Of a stretch of DNA of 43,724 bases, positions 10,490 through 19,687 are shown piece after piece (the first letter of the stretch is position 1; each line of letters opens with the position of its first letter). Both the position numbers and the translations under genes were made by a program. The notes under the pieces were generated by a model, which ran no database searches, was not told where the DNA came from, and saw only the letters and a list, made by a program, of their open reading frames with translations. The DNA comes from Scenedesmus sp. ARA3. Its lineage: Eukaryota > Chlorophyta > Chlorophyceae > Sphaeropleales > Scenedesmaceae. The stretch covers positions 1-43,724 of the forward strand of contig RWJK01001267.1 of NCBI GenBank assembly GCA_004335835.1, given 5' to 3'.

Positions 10490-11274
10490 CCGCCTCCGCT
10501 GCCACCTGCCCCGCCCCCGCTGCCTGCCATCCCACTCAGCAGCGTGTACAAGCGCCTCCGAGGCTGAGTCAGCCGCCTGCCGCTTCACATCTGACAAGCC
10601 AAACATTTGTTACTTAAAAGCCTGCAACACGCCACATATGTGACCAGGGCAGCTGCATGTAAGCAGCAAAACTCGCTGGAGGCAAAAAAACGACGCACAA
10701 GCTTGGTTACGCGCCGCCACCGCTGCCGCCTGCCCCGCCCCCGCTGCCAGCCATGCCAGCCAGCAGCGCCTCAGCTGCCTGCCGCTTCAGGTCCAGCACG
10801 TGGTGCTGCATCCGCAGCTCCAGATGCTGCTGCACANNNNNNNNNNNNNNNNNNNNNNNNNNNNNNNNNNNNNNNNNNNNNNNNNNGCTCCAGATGCTGC
10901 TGCACAAACTCCTCCAGCGCCACGTCACCAGCCATGAAGTCTGCTGCCACCGCAGAGGAGGCTGAGTCAGCGGCTGACACAGCTTCCTCCAGCTTTTCAA
11001 CGCTAAGAATAGTGCGCAATCCGGTTATGCGCCGCCGCCGCTGCCGCCCGCCCCGCCCCCGCTGCCAGCCATCCCAGCCAGCAGCGCCTCAGCCGCCTGC
11101 CGCTTCAGGGCCAGCACGTGGTGCTGCATCCGCAGCTCCAGATGCTGCTGCAATAAACTCCTCCAGCGCCACGTCACCAGCCACGAAGTCAGCTGCCAGT
11201 GCTGATGATGCTGAGTCAGCGGCTGACACAGCTTCCTCCAGTTTCTCAACGCAAAGAAGAGTGCGCAATCGTGC
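10490..11274 (-). repeat. Tandem copies of the VPS37 terminal exon
   Basis: Downstream of the VPS37 stop, the last about 75 codons (EKLEEAVSAADS to the Gly-rich tail) recur as two nearly complete copies, at 11025-11250 and about 10700-11005. A mangled remnant lies at 10490-10600. The complete copies keep their frame, end in the same GGSGGGA tail and are followed by TAA or AAC variants of the stop region. The unit is about 250 nt. The coding copy is the first in gene direction. The middle copy is interrupted by a 50-N gap. Confidence 0.93.
10837..10886. other. Assembly gap (50 N) inside the VPS37 terminal array
   Basis: Fifty N. The 20 bases before the gap (GCTCCAGATGCTGCTGCACA) are identical to the 20 bases after it. 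The gap is therefore probably a failed join of overlapping contig ends within the repeat rather than 50 real unknown bases. Confidence 0.95.
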
Positions 11275-12786
11275 TTACGCGCCGCCGCCGCTGCCGCCGG
11301 CCCCGCCCCCGCTGCCAGCCATGCCAGCCAGCAGCGCCTCCGCTGCCTGCCGCTTCAGGTCCAGCACGTGGTGCTGCATCCGCAGCTCCAGATGCTGCTG
11401 CACAAACTCCTCCAGCGCCACGTCACCAGCCATGAAGTCTGCTGCCAGTGCTGATGACGCCGAGTCAGCGGCTGACACAGCTTCCTCCAGCTTCTCCCGC
11501 CACACCACGCCTCCCATTGTGGATAGCACGCGGGCTTGGCGGGCGTAGAGCTCATCGAAGCGAGATTTGATGAGCGTGTATTCGCTGCCGCGCACCACTG
11601 CGAGCTGGTTGCGCGCCTGCGGAACAATGCCAAACAGCAGGCAGAAGGGGGAGGTAACAACACACAATGAGAAAGGTGAGAGCTCATCAAAGCGAGATTT
11701 GATTTTGAGCGTGTTTTGGCTGCCGCGCGCCACTGCGCGTTGATTGCGCGCCTACGATCAATTGCAACGGCAACAGCAGCATGAAGAGGAGGCGGTGATA
11801 TGTGTGCAAACAGTCGTACATGGGTGTGCTCGCTGCCGCATACGACTGCCAGCTGGTTGCGCACCTGCAAAGCAGCAAACAGCAAGCAGCAGGCGGAGGT
11901 ATCGACATGAAAGGGCAGCGGGTGAGAGCTTGTCGAAGCGGGACTTGATCAGCGTGTATTCGCTGCCACGCACGACTGCGAGCTGGTTGCGGGCCTGCAA
12001 ATGATTGCCAGACAGCAAGCAGCAGGCGACGGGGAAGGAAAAGGCAGCTCGTCGAAGCGGGACTTGATCAGCGTGTACTCGCTGCCGCGCACGACTGCCA
12101 GCTGGTTGCGCGCCTGCGAAAGAATGTCAAACAGCAGGCAGCAGGGGGAGGTTTACAGATGCAGGAGAGATTTACAGATGCAGGGGATTTGAAATGCGCT
12201 GGCGGGCGTAGAGCTCATCGAAGCGGGATTTGATGAGCGTGTACTCGCTGCCGCGCACCACTGCCAACTGGTTGCGCGCCTGCAAGCAGTGACATGACAA
12301 TGGCAAGCGACAGGGGCAGCGGGTGAGAGCTCGCCTGCAAAGCGGCGAACGGCGAGCAACGGCGAGAGGTGAACGCATGCAGATGGTGTGATGAAATGTG
12401 ATGGCGGGCGCAGAGCTCGTGCAAAGCGGGACTTAATGAGGGTGTATTTGCTGCCATGCACCACTGTGACAGCTGCAAAACAGATGCGCAAGCCACACCT
12501 CGTTGATTGCGTTCAGCTTGCTGAGACTGGACTCAGCCAGCTGCCTGCCAAACGATCCCAACCGTCATCACAGCTCAAAAATGCATGCACGCCGCACCTC
12601 GTTGATTGCGTTCTGTTTGCTGAGGTTGGACTCTGCCAGCTGCCTGTTCTTCTCACGGATCTCCTCCAGCGTGGCAGCCATCTGCACGGCGGCAGCAGCA
12701 GCAGCAGCAGCAGCAGCAGCGGCAGCAGCAAGTTTTCAAGCTAATGCCAAGCGGATCTCCTCCAGCGTGGCAGCCATCTGCATGGC

Positions 12787-12823
<37 letters not shown>

Positions 12824-12884
12824 GCAGCAGCAAGTTTTCAAGCTGATGCCAAGCGGATCTCCTCCAGCGTGGCAGCCATCTGCA

Positions 12885-12925
<41 letters not shown>

Positions 12926-12996
12926 GGGACAGCAGCAGCAAGATTTCAAGCTGATGCCAAGCGGATCTCCTCCAGCGTGGCAGCCATCTGCACGGC

Positions 12997-13039
<43 letters not shown>

Positions 13040-14309
13040 ACAGCAGCAGCAGCAGCAGCAGCAAGTGTTCAGGACAATGCCACAAGCGGATCTCCTCCAG
13101 CGCGGCAGCCATCTGCACGGCGGCGGCAGCAGCAGCAGCAGCAGCCGACAGGAAAGAGTAGCGAGCTGCAATAACTCAAGACACGTGGAAACAACTGGAG
13201 CTGCACAACATACGCATCCTCCACCAGCAGACTCTGATCGCATTACTTGCGGCCTGCCATCAGTCATTCCACATTTTGTCCAGGCTCAATCATCAACATG
13301 ATGTTGGTGATAGCATGAAGATAGTGATGGGTGTCTGCCACCCACCGGTGAGCCCATGACTGCCTCTTTCAGCAGCGCCTTGAAGGCGGCCTGGTCGTTC
13401 ATCAGCTCCTCCAGCTGCTGCACAGAGTACCTGCAGCAGCAGCAGGAGCAGCAGCAGCAAAGCGTCAGGCACGCACGGTTGACAACAGTGAATGAACGTG
13501 TGCACAGCAACACATAGAGACAGCAGCGTCGCACGTGCTCCAGTCGGGTGGGTGGCTGAATGTAGCAGTAGCAGAGGCCATAGCTGTAGCCATAGCAGTA
13601 GCAGCAGCAGAAGCAGCAGAAAAACCCCACCTGCTCCAGTCTGGTAGAGTGCTAGATGTGGCAGGGCCCTGCTGCAGTAACCAGTCGGCTCAATCCAAAT
13701 CAAAAACATGCAGTAGCGATAGCCATGGCAGTAGCAGCAGCAGTAGCAGCGCACCTGCTCCAGTCTGGTAGGGTGCTGGATGTGGCAGGGCCCTGCTGCC
13801 GCCGTGGCGAGCTGCCGCTGCTGCCGGTGCCTGAACCTGGCCACGCACCAGGCGTAGGGCTGCCTACAATGCAGCAAGCACAGCATACACAGCAGCATTG
13901 GTGCAAGGCGAAGGGGAATGCTGTGCCAAACAAGCAACTTCAGCTCTGCAGATGTACTGTGTTACGTGCCAGGCGTAGGGGTGCCTGCGGTACAGAACGC
14001 CAATTAGCACACCAGCAGGCACAGCAGCACACGCAGCAAGGGAGGCACGTGCTATGCCAGTGAACTCGGCTGCACAAGCACCAACACATTGCTGTAAAAA
14101 GCCAAACATGTTGCCCCAGCACCTGGCATCGTATGCTGCAATCGCTGCTGCCGCAGCCCCCGCTGCTGCTGCTGCCACTGCTGCTGCCATCATCAAAGCT
14201 GGTGCTATCCATGCACGTACACACATCCCCCCCCCCTAAACGCTGCTCACCCATGAGGTGCTGCCTGCCCTGTGCTGCTCCTGCTGCTGCTGCCATCGCA
14301 GCCACCGGA

Positions 14310-14343
<34 letters not shown>

Positions 14344-16102
14344 TTGCTCACCCATGAGGTGCTGCCTGCCCTGCAAGTGCCACCACCTCTGCCACCGCTG
14401 TCCTTACAGCTCCTGCTGCTGCACCATCATCACATGCTGGTGCTGTCTTTCCAGCACTCCATCTATCCAGCATGCTCACCCATGAGGTGCTGCCTGCCTT
14501 GTGACAGTGGCCCCCCAGGCACTGGGTAGCCAGATGGGTACGGCACGGTGCCCGCAGCCACGGATGGATCTGCAGCAGTAGCAGTAGCAGTAGCAGCAGC
14601 AGCAGCAGCAGCAGCAGCAGTGCACCAAGCACAGGCATGCCTGATGTTAGCACATAAGTTGCGATGTGGCGACTTTATGCGCATGGCGCACCCGCAGTGT
14701 GCTTGCAGCTGAGCGGGCACTGCCAGCAACACTGATGCTGATGCTGCTGCTGCTGCTGCTGCTGCGCAACGCACTGCAAGCACCGCCTCACCCCAACAGA
14801 CACAGCACCTGCTGCCATGTGTCAAGTGAAGCTAGCTGCACTGCAGCTGCAGCTCTCACCTGACTGTCTGCTGTCTGTGACGCCGTCTGTAAGTGTTGCA
14901 ACAGCCTCAGCCACTGCGCTGCTGAGCCTACTGGAGCCATACACCCAGCTGCTGATGAGGCTGGTGTGCACTGTTACAACACACTACTGGTGCTGCGCAT
15001 CAATGCTGGTTACCACCTCACCCCGTGTCAACTAACACAGTGCCTAACGCCATGCTTTAAACAAAGGCGCCTGGCGCTTTCACAGATTTGTCTGTCGCAA
15101 GGCAGTGCGATCGCACCTGACTGCCTGCTGTCAGTGACGCCGTCTGTGAGTGTTGCGACCGCCTCGGCCACTGCGCTGCTGAGCCTGCTGGAGCCATACA
15201 CCCAGCTGCTGATGAGGCTGGTGTGTAGCCGGCCTGTGGGGTCCACTGCTGCATGTGCCACAGGGATGAGCACACTCAGACCTGGCCGCTCCTGTTGGTG
15301 GTGGCGTAAAGGAAAGTGGATGGTTGTGTGGATTGGCAGAGGATACGTGCAATGGTAAATGCCGGAGGAGCAGATTGCAGAACAGTGCAGCATGTCAATG
15401 CAATGAGATGCAGCAGTTGTTGCAGATGGTGCTGTCATGCGCAAGTACAGCGGTTGCAGAAGCTCTGCGGTGATGTGGGCATGTGTGATAAGCAGAGGGG
15501 CTGCTGAGCTAGCTCATGCTGCTTGCCACACCTGTGGGAAGTGTGGTGGCAGAGTGATGCGCAGCGCTGTCGTCTTCTTGTCTTTGAGCTCAAGAGGCAA
15601 GTCAAACACAGACCTGCGGCAGCAGCAGCGCACCATCATTGCTGGCATTATTTTGTAAGACAGTGGTGCTGCATGGGCTACAGTGGGAGTGCAGACCACG
15701 GGGAAGGCAAAAAGTGGTCTGTTGCTGCTGCAGTGGTGATCACCTTGCCGTGCTCTTGGTATGCTTGCAGGAAGCACTCCTGCTGTCCTTTTCAGTGGTA
15801 GGGCTTTGCATGCATTTACTGTGCTCAGACTGTGCTAGTACAACTGGACACATCTGCACAAACCACTAGCTTCTGCGCCCTGCGGATACGTTTGCTGATG
15901 CTTACCTGTCTGGGTTGATGGCCCTGCACCCTGGGAACTGCCGCATCAGCTCATCTATCTGCTGCATGCGCCTGCAGGAACATATGATGGTGCCCATCAG
16001 CACTGCTGCTGTACACTGCAGCTCCTGCAGCACTGCCCTGGCTCCGAACACGTACTCTGATGCTAGAGGCCCATACGGGGAGTACATAGGGTACCCCGCC
16101 AT
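11275..16102 (-). CDS. VPS37: VPS37, ESCRT-I subunit with N-terminal UEV-like domain
   Basis: ESCRT-I subunit that pairs with TSG101/VPS23 and VPS28 to sort ubiquitinated membrane proteins into multivesicular bodies. Nine exons (minus): 16102-16017, 15971-15906, 15613-15532, 15291-15117, 14569-14480, 13863-13755, 13430-13346, 12681-12598 and 11616-11275. All phases close, giving 372 residues, near the size of VPS37A. Residues about 27-136 (QQIDELMRQFP, LPLELKDKKTTALRITLPP, HTSLISSWVYG) resemble the UEV-like region of VPS37A. A Gly/Pro/Ser linker follows. Residues 204-372 form the coiled mod_r domain: QLEELMNDQAAFKALL, AESNLSKQNAINE, RNQLAVVRGSEY and EEFVQQHLELRMQHH. The tail is Gly-rich. The first junction (CA|GTGTAC) is the least certain. 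No gene in the window has more exon-edge copies. Confidence 0.92.
11690..12480 (-). repeat. Six extra copies of VPS37 exon 9 start
   Basis: The acceptor plus codons for ARNQLAVVRGSEYTLIKSRFDEL (real start 11616) recur with starts near 11754, 11866, 11996, 12113, 12281 and 12476. Each is preceded by GCAG, GTAG or TGCAG and breaks off within or shortly after the FDEL codons. Spacing is 110-195 nt. The copies nearest the real exon and those at 12113 and 12281 are the best preserved; the outermost (12476) is the most decayed. Confidence 0.95.
12499..12545 (-). repeat. Copy of VPS37 exon 8 end with donor
   Basis: Codons resembling RQLAESSLSKLNAINE and a following GTGTGG donor repeat the exon 8 end at 12598-12650. 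The copy lies downstream in gene direction. Confidence 0.9.
12690..13150 (-). repeat. Four extra copies of VPS37 exon 8 start separated by CTG tracts
   Basis: The acceptor and the codons for MAATLEEIR (real exon start 12681) recur ending near 12780, 12882, 12990 and 13118. Copies share a second junction (CTTGGCATYAGCTTGA) where they leave exon homology, then (CTG)n of 8-17 units on the coding strand, then the next acceptor. The outermost copy is the least similar after the junction. Units are about 100-128 nt. Confidence 0.95.
13531..13668 (-). repeat. Two extra copies of VPS37 exon 6 end with donor
   Basis: Segments at 13631-13668 and about 13531-13562 repeat the end of exon 6 (13755-13792; codons TSSTLPDWSR). 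The first is followed by GTGGGG, the second by a shifted GTGCGA. Both lie downstream of the real donor. Confidence 0.88.
13960..13998 (-). repeat. Copy of VPS37 exon 6 start with acceptor
   Basis: On the minus strand CGCAG followed by GCACCCCTACGCCTGGCAC repeats the true exon 6 start (GCAGCCCTACGCCTGGTGC from 13863). It is upstream in gene direction. Confidence 0.8.
14245..14402 (-). repeat. Two extra copies of VPS37 exon 5 end with donor
   Basis: GGCAGGCAGCACCTCATGG followed by GTGAGC occurs at the real exon 5 end (14480) and again ending at about 14353 and 14248. All three donors are identical. Sequence upstream of each copy is CTG/GCC-rich and differs. Confidence 0.92.
14860..14970 (-). 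repeat. 111-nt copy of VPS37 exon 4, splice-competent and in frame
   Basis: Positions 14970-14860 (minus) repeat the last 37 codons of exon 4 with few changes (HTSLISSWVYGSSRLSSAVA and onward). An AG (AACAG) precedes the copy and TCAG|GTGAGA follows it. Exon 4 ends in phase 1 and the copy is 111 nt, so inclusion after exon 4 keeps frame. Its donor looks closer to consensus than that of exon 4 itself (GTGCGA). It may be a cassette exon or a competing donor. Confidence 0.85.
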
Positions 16103-16704
16103 GCCCTAGCCTTTCAATCAAGCCCCAAACGGGGCTTCAACCACTGCCTCACTCTCCCAAAACAGTACTGTCAAGCGTGGTACGTGGGCAATGTGATCGT
16201 GCCGAAACAACGCAGGTTTTGGTGTCAAGTAATAAATGTTGGAAGTAAGTCTTTGACGCTCGACAGACTGTGAACGGTGAAGGTCGATGATGCAAACGTT
16301 CCCTATTGCTGGCGTGCCCAGGAGCTGCGTGTCAAAGGCTTGATGTAGTCAAACAAAAGGAACGAAGCGTCTTCCTTTCCCTCGGCTGGTTGGTCCCACT
16401 GTTATACATGCGTGTGACATGTTGCTGCTGCTGCTGTCATCACCAAGCCGCTGCTAAAGCCGTGATCGCAGCTCATGTATTACGCTGAAGCATCGCTTTA
16501 TTAAGGTTCACAGCGTGCCAGCTTCTATCCTACCAGGCACGGGTAGTTGACCCGACCCAACGTCGAGCCGAAGCCCTGCACTATTGCCTGCGCAGCTCAG
16601 CTGCAGCAGAGTTCACGGTCTGTTAATGTATTACATAGTGTAGCCTACAACAAGCTGCCTTTGGAGGAGCTAGCCATTGTGCGAAGGGCGCGCTCGGCGC
16701 AGAA
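16103..16704. promoter_or_regulatory. Divergent intergenic region, VPS37 / RING-CH
   Basis: The 602 bp separate the ATG of VPS37 (minus, 16102) from that of the RING-CH gene (plus, 16705). A shared bidirectional promoter is plausible from layout only. No clear TATA box is seen. The VPS37 side holds a GC-rich hairpin (16120-16137). Confidence 0.45.
16120..16137 (-). other. GC-rich hairpin in the VPS37 leader
   Basis: AAGCCCC and GGGGCTT are perfect inverted arms around AAAC, 18-35 nt upstream of the VPS37 ATG. If transcribed it would be a stable 5' UTR stem close to the start codon. Confidence 0.7.
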
Positions 16705-19208
16705 ATGGCGCTCACCCACGCGCACTCTGTGTCGCTGCCACCGCTGCCACCACAGGTAAGCTCAATTGCATAAACGCTATATCAACACGTTTCATGTCTG
16801 CAGCCAGTGGATGACGGCAGCCATCAGCAGGAGCTGAACGCTGCAGGCTTACTGTCAGGCTGGCCCTTCCGATGCACTCGGCCATCAACTATTCTAGCAT
16901 GGTCCGCAACCTAGCCTAGTCAACAGATAATTGTTCAACTCCATCATTGCTCAACTGCCTCTGTGCTGTTGACCTTCTTGCTGCAGCACTCGCTGCCACA
17001 GCTGCCGCCGCAGCACTACCTCGCGCCTCAGCTGAGCATGTCACACTCGCTGGCCCCGCAGCACAGCACACCACTGCTGCCGCAGCACAGCATGCCGCTG
17101 TTTCCACAGCACAGCACGCCGCTGCTGCAGACAGTAGAGAGCAGGCTTGCAGGACCTGAGACATCTCTGGACATTGGGTCACTGCAGCTGCCAGAGGCTT
17201 CAAATTTGTCTGCTTCTGGCAATGCCTGCAAGGCTTGCCAGGCTGGCCTGGGTTCCAAGCATTGCAGCAGCGCAGCTTCCCTGGGGAGCTCTGCAGCAGC
17301 AGCAAGCAGCGCCAGCATTGGAACCTGCAGGATCTGCTTTGAGCAGGTGGGGGCTCGGTGAAGCTGAATTGCATCATGTTTGATGTTTTGTGCTGCAGTG
17401 TTTGGCTTGCACCATGCAGCTGCTGTTGACACGGTATGTCATCGTGTGCACGCTTTGACGTAGGCTTTGACATCTCAGCAGGCAGCGTTAGCATTGGCGC
17501 CTGCAGGATCTGCTTTGAGCAGGTGCCGGCACAGCAATGTCTGGCGTGCAGTGTTGAGTAGTGCGCCGCATTATTCGGCGTGCGCAATGCAGCTGCTGTT
17601 GACGCTGCATGCCATCTTGTGCATGTGTTGGACCCGGCTTTTGGCTGATGCACCTGCACTTGGCATAGCTGAATTGGATAAAACCCCGCATTCTTAACTG
17701 CTTCTTGGTGTGTGGTTGTGTTGCAGGATGGCATTGACAAACCGGAGGATGCAGCCAACCCGCTGATCACGCCTTGCCAGTGCACAGGCAGCAGGTGAGG
17801 GCCTACTACCTTTGGCACATGCTTCGAGTGTGCGACACAGCTGACGGTATGGCAGCCGCCTTGCATAGGCAGACTGCACTGTACACCTGCTGCTGAACAG
17901 CAATTCCGCACACAATCTGCCACTTTGAATAGCAGCAAAGCTGCCTATTGTTTGAGACCAGCATCAAGGCATGTGTATGAGCATGCACCTTTCACGCACA
18001 TGAGTATCATTTATACATGCATGAGTGCACAGCATTGACTGTGCTGTCTTGTTGTTGCTGATGTTGTTGCCTGCAGCAAGTACGTGCACCGGCTGTGCCT
18101 GAAGCACTGGCGGGAGAAGAAGCACCGCAGCGACGCCTTCTTCCAGTGCGAAGTCTGCCAGTACAGGTGGGCTGCTGCTGCAGTGTGCTTTGATGCAGCT
18201 ATGCAGTGATGTTGTTGATGTTGAGCAGCATTGGCACACTTCTTCCAGTGCGTTCTTCCAGTGCGTTCTTCCAGTGCGTTCTTCCAGTGCGAAGTCTGCC
18301 AGTACAGGTGGGCTGCTGCTGCAGTGTGCTTTGCAGCTGTGCAGTGATGATTCTGGTATTGAGCAGCATTGGCACACTTCAGTCTTCCAGTGCGAAGTGT
18401 GCCAGTACAGGTGGGCGGCTGCTGCAGCGTGCTGTTATGCAGCTATACAGTGATGTTCCTGATGTTGAGCAGCATTGCAAACTTCCGTTCCTCCAGTGCA
18501 AAGTGTGCCAGTACAGTGGGCTGCTGTGTGGTGATCGAAGTGTGAATATGACGGTTATTTTCAGGCCCAGTGGCTGAAGAGCCTGCCGACACCAATGCAG
18601 CCCATGCTTTAACCCTAATCAGCAACAAAACGGCTAGGCTGCTGCTGCAGCTGTTGCACCTGCCGCATCCCCCTCACAGGCATTGCTGCCTGAGGTAGTT
18701 ACACCTGCTGGGTGGCCAGAACACCCTGACGGCACAGACAACCATGTGACACTTCTGCTGCTGCTGCTGCCGCCGCTGGTGCGTCTGTCTTACAGGTACC
18801 GCTACCGCCGCCTGTGGTGGTCACACCTCCTAGGCCACCAGAACACCCTCACAGCACTGTTCATGGTGACACTGGTGGCCTGCATTGCCCTTCTGGGCTT
18901 TGTGCCAATCACAAACACCTTCTTTTTTGGGCCAACCAGCAGCAGCAGCAGCAGCAGCGGCAGCGGCATCGGCAGCAGCAGCGGCAGCGGCATATTTGGA
19001 GGGTTTGGAGGTGCTGGGATCGGCCTCGGCAGCAGCAGCGTTGATGTTGATCCGTTTGGGGGCAGCTACATTGGCAGCAGCAGCGGCAGCAGCAGCATCG
19101 GCGGCGGCGGCATCGGCAGCAGCCAGGCAGCTATGCGGCAGCATGCGGCCATGCATGCAGCGCTGCCGCATCCCCAACACACAAGGCCAGGATTGGCTTC
19201 CGGGACCC

Positions 19209-19246
<38 letters not shown>

Positions 19247-19687
19247 CACGCATCAACCCTACCAGCAAGCCCGATCAGCTACTTTGTGGTTCACACATTC
19301 AACGGCTTGATCCTCATGGCGCTGTTAGGCTTAATGCTGAGCCTCATGATGAAAGTGGGGCGAGCTTTTGGACTGCCTGCTTTAGCACTGCTGCCCGATC
19401 CATGGTCAAGTACTGGAGCTTGCCTCTGGTGCATGGATCTGCATGGAGGGCTGTCTCCCTTTGTGACTTGCAGCAGCGGAGCCGGGGAGTGCGGCCTTGC
19501 AGTGCTTGTCATTATGTCAGTGCTGATGCTGATGCTGGGGTTAGTGCTTGCGGCATATCTGCTGTATGGTGTGCTGTGGGTGCTGGTGCAGGCGGGGTTG
19601 AGTAAGGCGCAGCAACTGGTGGAGAATGTGCAATTAGATGGCAAGGGTGGCAAGGAGGCCAAAGCTGCAAAGGCCGCAAAGGCTTGA
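16705..19687 (+). CDS. RING-CH (MARCH-type) membrane E3 ubiquitin ligase
   Basis: Transfers ubiquitin from an E2 to membrane-protein substrates. Five exons close in frame: 16705-16755, 16987-17346, 17727-17794, 18077-18166 and 18796-19687, giving 486 residues. The RING-CH finger is complete with the C4HC3 order: Cys131, Cys134, Cys154, Cys156, His164, Cys167, Cys184, Cys187, with the family Trp at 171 (LKHWREKK). Upstream is a Gln/Pro/His-rich region with QHSTPLLPQ-type repeats (residues about 20-60). Downstream are YRYRRLWWSH, a hydrophobic helix (about 205-230), a long Ser/Gly/Ala low-complexity stretch, then two or three further helices (SYFVVHTFNGLILMALLG; LAVLVIMSVLMLMLGLVLAA) and a Lys/Ala-rich tail. 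ATG 16705 is preferred because its 17-codon exon ends at GTAAGC and joins in phase 0; 17038 is an alternative start. Confidence 0.9.
17479..17527 (+). repeat. Copy of RING-CH exon 2 end with donor
   Basis: The codons for ASIGTCRICFEQ and the donor (real end 17346) are repeated ending at 17522 followed by GTGCCG. Flanking intron sequence (GCAATGCAGCTGCTGTTGAC) is also repeated, giving a unit of about 176 nt. Confidence 0.9.
18210..18525 (+). repeat. Three extra copies of RING-CH exon 4 end with donor and intron start
   Basis: FFQCEVCQYR codons plus donor GTGGGC (real end 18166) recur ending at about 18307, 18410 and 18515. The intron start (GGGCTGCTGCTGCAGTGTGCTTT, ATGCAGCTATGCAGTGATG, TTGAGCAGCATTG) repeats with them, so the unit is exon edge plus about 75-100 nt of intron. 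The last copy has lost a G at the donor. The first copy holds a nested 13-nt repeat. Confidence 0.95.
18238..18292 (+). repeat. Nested 13-nt repeat TTCTTCCAGTGCG x4
   Basis: Within the first extra copy of exon 4 end, the 13-nt unit TTCTTCCAGTGCG is tandemly repeated. Each unit contains a pyrimidine tract and CAG, so it presents a row of potential acceptors a few bases before the copied C-x-x-C codons. Confidence 0.9.
18688..18755 (+). repeat. Copy of RING-CH exon 5 start region
   Basis: TTACACCTGCTGGGTGGCC, AGAACACCCTGACGGCACAG and CCATGTGACAC match, in order, the exon 5 stretch at about 18817-18875 (SHLLGHQNTLTALFMVT codons). The copy lies upstream of the real acceptor (18795). Confidence 0.85.

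Noticed and set aside
12650..13150. CRISPR-like array
   Set aside because: The regular spacing of repeats is explained by duplicated exon starts plus CTG microsatellites in a eukaryotic intron.
12503..13174. Plus-strand frame rich in Ala/Gln
   Set aside because: It is the antisense reading of CTG tracts and VPS37 exon copies.
14258..14529. Poly-Cys/poly-Leu small proteins
   Set aside because: Translations of microsatellites inside VPS37 introns; no start context or conservation.
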